DNA of 64,000 nucleotides from Hermodice carunculata. Lineage: Eukaryota; Annelida; Polychaeta; Eunicida; Amphinomidae. The notes under the pieces are model-generated. The model was not told where the DNA came from. It worked only from the letters and a program-made list of their open reading frames with translations, and did not search any database. Positions 1-11,700 of this stretch are shown here, one piece after another. The position numbers and the translations under genes are program-made. Positions within the stretch are counted from its first letter, which is position 1. Each line of letters starts with the position of its first letter. The stretch lies in assembly GCA_964020975.1 (NCBI GenBank), contig OZ026616.1, forward strand, positions 84,865,868 through 84,929,867, written 5' to 3'.

Positions 1-824
1 AGGTGGACCGTTTTTTCAAATAACCTGTGCCAACCCACAAGATGGCGCACGACTCCTGGTATCAACACGTTGCTAACGTCAAACCATACAATACAAGACG
101 TTACAACAATTGCCAAGCTTCCAGAAGTATGCCACTGCAGCCACTATATTTTCAGTTCCTGAAGAGCCTAACTTGGGTGAAACTGGTCAAACATTTCACT
201 CTGCACTTTAGGAAGCCTAGCCTTCATTTTGTGTTTTTTCATGAGCACACATATACAAATACACAGCAAAAATTGACTGGTACAGAATTACTGGAAATTC
301 CCACAGTTCCATGCTGTTCAGTCAGTTCTGTTTGTAAACAAAGAAGATAACTTGTTACATGACTGAGGAAGATAGATGAAGGCTATTCCAAAGAATTATT
401 AAATTTTCTTATTTCTTCAACAGCATAATGAACTTCAAAGGAACAAGACTTATTACTGTATTTGAGAATTATTTCTAAAAATCCTGCATCAATTAATGTT
501 CATTGCCTGAAGTACCGGATCTCAACTTTCTGACACAGAAAAAAAAAACAGGAGGCAATGTTTGACATTGTAACAATTTTGATGGTATTCTGGCTAAATG
601 TACTAAATATATATTTTATGTCACGATTAATGCATATTTTAAGTTTCCATACTCTCCCAACAAGGTTCCCTGCTCTTACTTGGGCCTCTACTTCCTTACA
701 ATCTGAATCATAAAAAAATCAGAACAAAATACAAGCATTCAATATTCAATATTCAATGATCTTTCTCATTGTTCTTTTCCTGTAATGTTCAAAGCAGGGT
801 TCTAAATTGAAGACTTACTATATA

Positions 825-1032
825 TTAACTCTTTCAGTGCCAATCACCTATTAAGTTGATCTACTTAAGTTTGACAAGTCTGAATTATTATTAGAATCTC
901 AGATTCGTGTTCCTTGTAAAAAGACCTTTCATTATGCCAAGTATCAGTATGCCTATACTTCCAGAGAGAATGTCATAGGTCAACAACTTTTCTCGGCGGC
1001 CTCAGTCCAAAATTTGGCACTGAAAGAGTTAA
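825..1032. mobile_element. TTAA MITE, 'CTTTCAGTGCC' family
   Basis: TTAA flanks both ends. The terminal inverted repeats are CTCTTTCAGTGCCAA at the left and TTGGCACTGAAAGAG at the right. The TTAA target and C-rich start suggest a piggyBac-type non-autonomous element. No coding capacity. Confidence 0.75.
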
Positions 1033-2094
1033 TCTGTGAGCACCCTGGCTGCTTACAGGGAGCAATATGGTAATTTTTGAGTGTCCAGGACTCTGATTAG
1101 GGAGCAACTCTTGCAGTGCTAACCACACCCAAAGCTGAACTCACCTTAATTACAATAATGATTGCAGATGCAACTTCCTCATGAAAAGGCCTTTCATTCA
1201 AGTAAAGGTACCATCATGCCTATACACAACTTTTGAAAACCCTGGTGCTGCCAAAGGCAGAGCCCAATACTTCAATACAGGGTATGAGTCATCAATGGTA
1301 TCTGTGGATTGCACAGCCAGCAATGCTGAACATGCTCATCAATGTGGAATCAAGTTGATTGATTTATGTGGGAAAATGGGAACTATTTGTTTTATCCTCG
1401 TGGTTATGTGTCCCTTGTAGGTTTACCTTAATATCTGTACATTTTTTAGAACATATAAAAAAGAAATGCTATGTCTGTTGTTCTTCTAGGTAAAGCCATC
1501 AAGTCTTGCCCCTGTCAAGACTGCCCAGTCATTTAGCCATTGATCAATGTAGCAAGACCTATCAAAAACTAGATGGATAAAACCTTGTCAATGTAAGCGC
1601 TCTTCTTGCCACTTTGGTCACAAGTACCCAGGTTTCTTTTTATATGACCTTCAGAATTAAGATGCCAGTGCAACTCATTCATTCTTTCACTTTGACTTTC
1701 ATCGTACAAGTGATCATTATGAACATTGATACAGGCTACACCCACAACATTGACTATTCAATGTGCTGTACCACTACCAGGCCAGCTTGTCTAACAAGCA
1801 TACACTTCTCCCAAAATGCACCAAATTACTGCTAATTGCACTTTATTTCAGACAAAATAAGTTCATAGATATGATCGATTGATATTCATGGTCACTCTAC
1901 TCAAACAAAAAGGTAGTACATGCTAAAATTTATTGTTGTTTCAATGCCTTTTCTGCTTCCCAATTCACGGGTTACGGGCATAAACTTACATAGGACTTCT
2001 GTGTGAGTGTATAGGTGTTGCTCCCGTTCATTTAGTGCGAGAGTGTGACCGACAGGTGGCGCTCAGTTTTGAAAGTTGTGTATAATCTATGTGT

Positions 2095-2212
2095 GATAAA
2101 AGCAGTCTGGGTCAACTGCTTTCCTTGGCATCTTTTGAGTGTAGTCCATCCAGTGTACCAAGGACAGCTGTTACATAAAAATTTCAACTTCACACTGAAA
2201 GGGTTTAAACAA
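2095..2212. mobile_element. Decayed MITE with AGCTTTCC-type hairpin
   Basis: Contains GTCAACTGCTTTCCTTGG and, inverted, ACCAAGGACAGCTGTTAC. It ends CACACTGAAAGGGTTTAA, the end typical of the CTTTCAGTG family. The left end is not clear. Confidence 0.5.
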
Positions 2213-2330
2213 TTGCGTTGTATATAAAGTTTATCAAGGAATATTACTGTCCAAAATAAAGCGTGTTTATCTAGAAATAAGCAAGTGTGAAAACAATCAA
2301 TTCCACAAACCTTAAGTTTAGACATAATTG

Positions 2331-2552
2331 TTAGGGGCCAGCCAAAATTATCAACATTTTCAGAAGCATACACAGAGTACTCTTTCTTGTAAGCCCCTCC
2401 CCCCCCAAAAAAGTACTCTAAAAATGTTGATTTTTGGCTAAATATTGATCAACATTTTCAAATTAGCTAAAAAGGTACATTGATTTTGACCCCCTCCCCC
2501 CTGCGTACTTATACTAATGCGAAAATGTTGATAAAAATGGCTGACCCCTTAC
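2331..2552. mobile_element. Palindromic MITE with 28-31 bp TIRs
   Basis: Left end TTAGGGGCCAGCC followed by ATTATCAACATTTTC. The right end, read inverted, is TAAGGGGTCAGCC followed by TTTATCAACATTTTC. Internal copies of AAAATGTTGAT add smaller palindromes. It ends 22 bp from the exon 15 donor. Confidence 0.7.
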
Positions 2553-2573
2553 CCTCAGAGAAAAAACAGTTAC

Positions 2574-2701
2574 CCTTCAGCATGAAGATGCACACCATAT
2601 GCGATCTTGTCCCCAAACCGTTCCAGTAGTCGGTTGTCATAGGGTGGCATGTCAGACGTGGCTAACACCACATATGGCTCAAACGCATCTCCTCCCGGCA
2701 C
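2574..2701 (-). CDS. LARGE-like: LARGE-like exon 15, GT49 domain
   Basis: Forty-two codons plus two bases, opening VPGGDAFEPYVVLATSDMPP and including NRLLERFGDKIAYGVHLHAE. It aligns with [35 protein letters not shown] of LARGE1. The acceptor is GCTTGCAG and the donor GG|GTAACT (phase 2). The remaining 60 or so residues (the IHMPH region and stop) were not found below 2574, so the last exon lies outside the window. Confidence 0.9.
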
Positions 2702-5700
2702 CTGCAAGCAGACAGCACGGAGATTCCATGTGGAGGATGGCATTCTTTTTTGCATTTCAGGCGTTCAACTGAAATTTGACTTCCACCATTTTGGACAAAC
2801 TGTATTTCTCAGATACTTAATTTCCCAAATTTTCCCCAGATAAAACCATTGAGGAAAATAAAAACCAGGAATTTTTTTACGGTTATACATGGCAGCAAGG
2901 AGCAACATGTTTTCAGATTGTGAACCAGGATAGTAAAGAATGCAAAACTTTCATTCTCAGCAAAGTAAACAAATTTTAAACTCAAAAATATTTCCACTCA
3001 TACAGTAGTTCCAGTTAATCTTATGTTAAAATTCTATTTCACTGTGTTTTTATTTGTACGGTTTTTAGTCATCATCTAAAATAAAAATATGCATGATGTA
3101 CCAGTTATCGATAGGCTGAGCCGTGCGGCTTGTAAAAATGCAACACAATATGTCACTGACCATAGATAGGAAAATTATTGTTATAAATCACAGACTTCAA
3201 GTTCTAAGCTGTACTTCCATGGTAAAATCTAAACAAAGTTGTCATTTCGTGATGAACGCAGGTGGTCTACACAAGACATGTCACTTCATTTCTGGTGACG
3301 AACTTGTAAAAACAATGTTCCTATTCTCGATATAGCACCTGAAAACTCCACACAGATAAAGTTGGGAGTGGGTCAGTTGGGCAAACATTTTCTGTATAAG
3401 CAGACATGAAATCAGTTTATGAAAAAATCTAAAAAGCTAGGGTGTCTGCAATTATTAAAACATAAAATGTGTGCGTTGTCTGAAAAGTGTGCTTTTTGCT
3501 TAGCATAAGGAATCAAAATATGTGTTTACCGGCAGTTACCCTTGTAACTGAGATGCCGGGGAACGGAGCCAGACATCATTGCACAAAAATTTCACAGTTC
3601 AGAGACCGGCAACTCATCACATATAAAGATAGATTAGCAAGTAATAATAACAGTGCTTTTGCACACCCTATCGACAATAGGAACATATTGATAATAGGTA
3701 CATCAACTATACAATTAAACTGGGTGAATTTATAGCGATTTGGTTCACTGACTCTGCTGTAAGTCAAGCTCTCAAGAGCTACTTTGCCCATATTTTTGGT
3801 TGTCAAAGGTGGCATAACAAAATTGGAATTACCTCATGATTAAATTATAAATCATCTGTAACTCAATTTGCATATTCAATACATGACAGCAGTGCTTCCT
3901 TGCAAACCCGATATCCTTCAATTTTGTCCACAGAAATTCTCTAAAATTACATGATAGGATCAGTTCCTGCAAACACAAACTCCTGTGCAACGAGTCCATC
4001 CTCACTCTCGACGCAAAGATATCTCATCTCACCACCAAACCCGACTTTTTTAAGCCACAAGTATGATATCTCATCTTCAAGGCAACTGAAGAGGGTTGAT
4101 TGGTTACAGATCAAGCTAGGTTTTCAACCAATGAAAACCAAGCAGATTAAAAAATCTTTTGAATCAAATCCCACCGTGGAAACCAACTCTCTCATCCACT
4201 AAGAATCCGCACCTACACTATCACAATCCACGTGCATACGTAGCCACGGATCTGTTACCCCACGATATATATACATATATATATATATAGGCTACTCACA
4301 GTGTTCCCAACAGTTCCTGATGAGTTGCAGGCCGCAATGAAACTAGTCAGACATTATTCATTAGCCACAGCGGCCACTTTCCCTGTCTTAGTCATTGATT
4401 GGTTACAGCATGCGTACACGATTTTTTATACCACAGTGGACCACGATAGCATTGTGTGTGAAATTTTACCATGATAGCTTTGTTTTAATTTTGATACAAA
4501 CAACAATTTCACTGCCATCAAAGCAAAGTTTTGCCTTTGATGAAGAATTTCTGGGAAAAAAAGGCATTAATGCCAAAAACAGCCATAAAAACAAACTTTA
4601 ATGCTAAAGAACACCAATAAAACCCACTTTCATGCTAAAGAACAGCCATAGAGTCCATTTTCATGCTTAAGAACACCCATAAAAACCAGCTTTAATGCTA
4701 AAGAACACTCATACAGTCAACTTTAATGCTAAAAAACATCCACAGAGTCAACTGTAATACTAAAGAACACCCATACAGTCAACTTTAATGCTAAAGAAAC
4801 CCATAAAAGCAACTTTAATGCTAAAGAAACCCATAAAAGCAACTTTAATGCTAAAGAAACCCTTTAAACCAACTCTAATGATAAAGAAATTCATGGAAAA
4901 AGAAAAAGAAAAAAAATGCAGCACCATCCATTAAACAATAGGCAAGCGAAAGAACAAAAGGTTCAAAAACTGCCTAAAGAGGGCGCTGCAGTCAGTTGAC
5001 GGCTAGGGTTGTGTTTTGCGATTACTTTACATTGTAATTTGCAACTTAATAACTTGAAAACTACTGCACATAGAAACATCAAATTTCAGATAGTAAATCT
5101 AGATGCATAACTGAATACCTCACAAAAATCATATAACCACAGCTACATAAGTGACTAGCTTATTCAAGGTTGCTTTAACATGCAAACTAATGGGAATATG
5201 CAGCACTAGCCCTCCAAAAGTTTGTGTATTCAGTTGTGTATTGGGGGAAAAACACACCTAAGAGGTAATTTTGACCTTTCCTATCAAGGTCCAGGGGTGC
5301 CCACAAGTGTCCCAATGCAACTTTAATGCAATTGGCCAAGCAGTTTTCAACTTTTTTAAAAAAGATTTTTGTAATTCATATAAAAATCCAAAAATCACTG
5401 AAGTGTGACCATTTGAAGAAATTTAGTGGAGACGTACTCATGGAATCTTCCCAACAAGTCTGAGGTGGAACTCACTGACCGTTTGCAAGATGTTGAAAAT
5501 GTGAATTGCGGGTGATCTTAAATAGAGGTACCACTGCATTGTATTATTCCTAATACAGGCACCAAGCATGCCCATGAAATTTTCTGAATGTGTGACTCTC
5601 ACTTAGACCTATGTTTTAAGCATTGTGATACAATTTTTGCATGCTTAGGCCAAACAAAATTAATAAATAGTTTCTCATGAACTGCCGCATCGATTTTCAA

Positions 5701-8700
5701 GTCCTATCTCCCCCCCTTTTTTTTCCGAAAAATCAAGAAAGAAATAAAAACCAAAAGCTGTCCACTCACGTAGCTACTTGTTCCCACCTCCGATCTTTAT
5801 GGGCCGTTGGTAATAAGGGCCATACTGTCTTCATGTTGCTGTTTGCATCTATGTTCGCCATTCTTCATGAAGGCCATACCGTCCTAGTCTCGCTATTTGA
5901 ATTTATGTCCAGATGTGCCAATTGAATGTGCAATGACACGTAGCCATTTTTTCACCATTGCCTGCAAGCACGGGTGGCCGTCTCTATTCTGAGTGATGCC
6001 CTCTCACTGACTATGGCCACACAGAGAGTGTGCCTATAGTCGGTGAAGGAGCATTACTCAGAATCGAGACAACCACCCTTGGCTGCAAGTTGTGGGTTTG
6101 TATTTGTACAACTACACAATTTCTGTTCGTTGTTCGGCAGGTATGTATTTGGGTACTGTCATCCCAAGTCGTTTATCCAAATGCGAAACATGGAAGCAGA
6201 TGGAAGGCCACGGAATAGCAGGACCAAACCTAATTTTGGAAAGTGTGCAAGGCTGAACTCGCCCACAAGTGACTAGTACAGGTCAATGTCCATGAATACT
6301 TCCATTTTTGGTCAAAGTTTTGAAGTTTTCTCTTTAATTGGGAGAAAACTTTCATTTTTAAAAATTTTTTTAAAAAGCTGCCCTGCTGCACCAAATTTTC
6401 TTCAGCAAAAGAAGATAAATAGAAAAAAAAAACCCGCCTCACTCCCTCATTAAAAAAAAAAAATCATGAGAAACTATTTTTTCACTTTGTTTGGCCTTAA
6501 TGGACAAAAAATTTGAACAATGACATCACCACATTGCATTTGTGGGCCACAAAAAAAGGAAAAATACATTACATGACATGAATGTTGCAGACAATTGTTT
6601 TGTCAGCAGTAAATATTCCCCAGCAAATATACAAGCAACAGTGAACTTTTCATGTTTCAAATGATCAAACCTAGTTAGTATATAAAAATTATTCAAACCA
6701 ATTTTAATTCTAAAGTAAGCATAACTGAACAACAGAACAGTCCACAAGTAGGTACTGGAAACATTTCTGGTTTAAACTTCACCCAGTTAGAGTGTGACTG
6801 TGTTATCAGCTTTCCTTGGTATAGCCTTTAACTCGTTCCATACTTTGGTTACAGGCCTTGGGCAGTGCCAGAACCACTGACGTAAGACTGTAGGCATGTT
6901 GGTACTTGAATGAAAGCTCTTTTTATGCAGAATTTAAATGTGCAATTGCTGTCTTAAATCTAGGTATATATATGGAAAAATGAGGGACTGGTATGGGATG
7001 AGTTAACCACTGTTGACCTGTCAATGCCTGAGACCCAAGCAGCCCACAGGATGCAGCAGACTGAGGCATCCATGTGGTGAAGATGATGTTGATCATACCA
7101 AGGAAAGCTGTTGACCTTGGGCCATACATGTTATCCTGACAGGTCTTACCTATGTTTCTCACTCAAAGTGTTTTCTGGTGTCAATGCCAGAAATTTAAGT
7201 CATTCCATCCTGATAGAAGACCAGAGTCAACAGCTATCCTTGGCACACCCAGAGCGCCCCAAGGAAAGCTATTGACCAAGGGCATATAATTTGGAACGGT
7301 CTTCGATGCAAGTTTCATCCAAAATTTTAAAAAATAATCCCTAAATTAGTAAAATACAATTAGCAGACAACATTTGTTGATATTTGCGGGAAAAAGCATC
7401 ATTCATGTGGAATGAGTGAAGTTCATGTATAACCATCCAGAGGATGACCACACTTTGAATCTGGGCACTTTTGGGCAGTCTTGGCGTGAAAGGCTCATTC
7501 AAGTAACTTACCACATAGGGTTGTGTGGCGGTCTTCCACTTCTTGTAGTTTGTGGGACTGTGACCCAGATTCCATCCTCGCCTCATACTGAAACAAATTA
7601 CCCAGTCACAATGCTGATACACCAGCTTCACACAAACTTGTTGGCCCTTAACCCTTTCCCCCTTGAATTAAGACTGAATCAACAGTTTTCCTCGGCATGG
7701 GTTGGGCACTAAGTCCCCAACCCATGCCAAGGAAAGCTGTTGACCTGGGTCATGTGATCTTGATAAGTCTCATGTACATTTCTCAGTCAAATTGTTTTTC
7801 ATAACTGTTGATATTAGTTGAAAACACTGAAGCAGACCACATTTGACCACCAGCCGGTTTTGGCCGGTTTAAGGTGAAAGGGTTAAGGAAGCAGCAAATA
7901 ACAGATACTGCCCCAAACGGAGAACAAAATATTTTTACCGCCCTAAAAGGCATATTTTTCAAATTACCTAAATTTAAAGCTAGAGATCCATGATTGCAAG
8001 CAATCATTACGATGCCTCCCTCTGTCCACTTCATCTATAAACCGACTGCCAACGCTACCCACCGTATATGACATAGATTCATCTTTGTTGTAAATTGACC
8101 CATACAATTGATGAATATATGTTCTGCTGAAGTGAAACTAACCATGTTATCTCTTTCTGCTAACACTGTTGAATAAAACTTGAGCAAAATCCTTATATGC
8201 AGTTTGAAGATACCACAGAAACAAAGTCAACTGACTGTAAATAGGTCAGTGTAATTAAATTTCAATCACAGTGACCTCAAAACCTAATCAGCTGTTGGAA
8301 TGCATCTCTATACCAAATTTGAAAAGAACCCATTCAAATACTTTGAAGATATTGCAGTAACATAGTCAAATTGACCTGTTGACTGTAAATAGGTCACAGT
8401 AACCACATGATCAGTCACAATGACCTGAAAATCTAATCAGCCAATCTTTGCCCTGTAATGCATCTCTCCATCAAATTTGAGAAGAATCTGTCTCAGCACT
8501 TTGAAGATACTGTGGTCTCAAAGTCAAATTGACAGTAAACAGACCACAGTAACCACAAAACTGGTCACAGTGACATGGAAATCTTATCCCTTGTTCTTTT
8601 TTGTACAATGCATCTCTCTATCAAATTTGAGAACCTGGCACTTTGAATGGTATGGCAACAAAGTAAAATTTATTGTAAATAGGTCCACACAATAGGTCAC

Positions 8701-11700
8701 AGCAACCACATAACAGGTCACAGCAACCACATAACAGGTCACAGCAACCACACAACAGGTCACAGCAACCGCATAATAGGTCACAGCAACCACACAACAG
8801 GTCACAGCAACCACACAATAGGTCACAGCAACCACATAATAGGTCACAGTGACCTGACAATCTAATCTACTCCTTCTCTGTACCAAATTTGAGAAGGATC
8901 TATTCAGGCACTTTGAAGATATTGTGGTAGAAAGTCATTGACTGTAAATACATCATAATAACCACACAATAGTTCAGTGACCTAAAAAAGCTGATCTGCA
9001 TGTGTCTTATAGTGTATCTCTGTACCAAATTCGACAAAAATCCATCCACATACTTGGAAGATATTGTGGTAACAAAGTTCACACTAAGCAGGTCACTTTG
9101 TCCTATATAGGTCACAGAGACCTGACAGTCTAATCAGCTGATCTTTGTCCAATAAAACAACTCTGTAACACATATAAGAAAAATAACTTTGGGGCTTTTA
9201 AGATATACCAGTAGCAAAGTTTGATGTGGATATACGTTTGTATTGATGGAGAGACACTTAACCACGAACATAACGCCTCTCCCCATTGCTGGGGAAGACA
9301 TACAAATGCTAATGACAATTTTAGTAGCAGGTTGTCAGTTGATGGAATGAAGAGAAAGTGTCAGTCACTTGATTTTACCAACAACAAAGAAATTGTGTAA
9401 TCATATCCTTGAAGGCAATTTCCCACGCAATATTTTGTTACCTTAACAGTTTTAGAGATTCTGAGACAATATGGATGTGTACAAGGATTTTCAGTTTCAT
9501 AATTTTACTAACCCCCCCCCCCCTTCTTAGGCATAGTGTGTGTGAGTGTGTGTGGGGGGGGGGGCGGGGCGGGGCGGGGGGTGTTGTAATGATGGTGAAT
9601 CTTGTAACAGTGTAAAGAGTCACAAACCTATATCCATCCACTGTGCCTTTAGTCATTGCCCTCAGAAGTTCTTTGCGGTTTTTGGGAAAAGGAAGGTCTT
9701 TCTTGAATGCCTCAAAAGCCGGGACAACAAGAGCCTGTATACAACATACAGCAAGAAGATGTCCTAGGTTATGCACAATACATTCACAAAGATCACTCAT
9801 GCTGCTTGCAGGTTTCACTGTCCTCCGTGTCTATGTCTGCACGTGTTCGTGTCCATCGTTACAAAACAAAGAAGTAAGCAAATTGCCATACAGATCGGCC
9901 ATACAATTGAATCTTCACATTATATATTATTTTATGTTGATTTAAGAAGAAAGAAGAATGATAAGGCAATGCAAGCTGAGTTTCAAAAATTCTGAGAATA
10001 TCTGAGTACATGTATTTTTAATATGAGAAAAAGTGGGTTTGACATAAATTTGTGTTAATTCTTGCCATACAGCACCTTTGTCACTATTTGGAACAAGCAA
10101 TGGGTTAAATCCACAACAAGTCTAGAAATTTTACTTATCCTAACTAGTTACAATATTAACCCTTTCAGTGCAAAATTTTGGACTGAGTTAACAGCTTTTC
10201 TCTGTGTGCATTGGGTGCAATGCATGCCGAAAAAAGCTGTTGACCTGGGACATATTATCTCTGGAACTATAGGCATACTGGTACTTGAATGAATGTTTTT
10301 TTTTTACGAGGAATACGAAAATGGGTTCCTTATGATAATTTAGACTTGTCTGACTTGAGTAGATCGACTTAGGACATGATTGGCACTGAAAGGGTTCAAG
10401 CACATGCTTTAGGAAGCAAGCACTGTCAACATACTTGTATTTGCATGTATAAATTTTCAGTTTTTGCATTTTTGACATTAAATGGAAGCCTTTATTTCGC
10501 TTTTGTACATAGATCCTATTAAACTACTGTTAAAATAGTCAATACGGACTGCGCAAAGGCCGTAGATGGCTGAGGCTAGGTTTCCTTACAAAGGACTAGT
10601 TTCGAGTATCTCGTACTCTCATCAGCTTTGAAAAGCAAACTGACAAAAAAGCTGCGTTAGCCTGTTTAAGTATGTTGGGGTAGCCATCGGTGCTACGTAA
10701 CACACGTGTTATTGTTTACGTTTCATGGATGGCTGAAAAAAAAAAAAAACTGTTAAAATAGTGCTGTGCTAGGTTTTTATTTTCACGACTTGTGCCATCA
10801 GATATATAATCAAAAATAAAACCACAGCAAAATGAAGTGAATTTCCAGTATGAACAAGTTTGAGAGTCTGCCTATCACGATCAACTTTAAACCTATCCCC
10901 CTTGAATTAACTGAGTCAACAGTTTTCCTTGGCATGGCAGATGTGATCTTGATAGTCTCATCTACAATTATCATTTAAATTGTTTTTCATTACTGTTGAA
11001 ATTGAATAAAAACACTGCAGTAGATGATTTCTGACCACCAGCTGGTTTCAGCCAGTTTATGGGGGAAAGGGTTAAGGCTTTTAGTATCAAACAACTAGCT
11101 AGACTTTCATTGTTATCTCCTTGATGTGATTTTGCCATACTGAATTGGATTGCAATACATGGTGAAAGCAGGAAGAGGTGGCCATATTTACATTCACACT
11201 AACCCAAATGACAAGTTACAGGCAAGTATTTTATCATTTAACTTCTCCCCGAAGCAAAATCCCTTGTGCTGATAGTGAACTGACCTAGAAATCTGTGGTG
11301 ACAGCACATTAATGGAACTCTGAACCACACATAGCACGTCTTATGTTTTTCTTGTATCCATGGTTTAGTTTGTTGCATAGTTAAGGTAACACTAAAAACA
11401 CCAAAATAATCCCTAACTTCCACAACTGTGGCAATGTGGATTTGAAATCTAGGCTAGGTAAGCAAGTGGTACTGTGATATTGTGGCATGTATTCAACAAA
11501 TGTGAAAAATAAAACTCTCATAATCTACCAGTTGTTGAAGACTGTCAGATTACCCTCCTCTTGTTTGTGAAGTAAAACCTATAGTTATAGCTAAAAATTT
11601 CTGAAAATTTTCAAAAAAAAAAAAAAAAAATCATTTTAATATCCAATCTCAAACATTGTTTTCATACCTTACAATGTGACAAATTGTGTTATAATAGTAT

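Larger units (their letters stand above)
1..2330. other. Flanking or intronic DNA downstream of exon 15
   Basis: No coding exon was recognised on either strand. It holds a complete TTAA MITE (825-1032) and a decayed relative ending near 2210; the rest is unassigned AT-rich DNA. The short ORFs here lack splice context and domains. Confidence 0.5.

Noticed and set aside
8690-8856. CRISPR-like regular repeats
   Set aside because: Units are contiguous 21-bp tandem copies without unique spacers, in a eukaryotic intron.
8584-8886. 100-aa and 79-aa ORFs with repeated VAVTCYV or DLLCGCC
   Set aside because: Artefact of a 21-bp unit, a multiple of three, which stays open in several frames.
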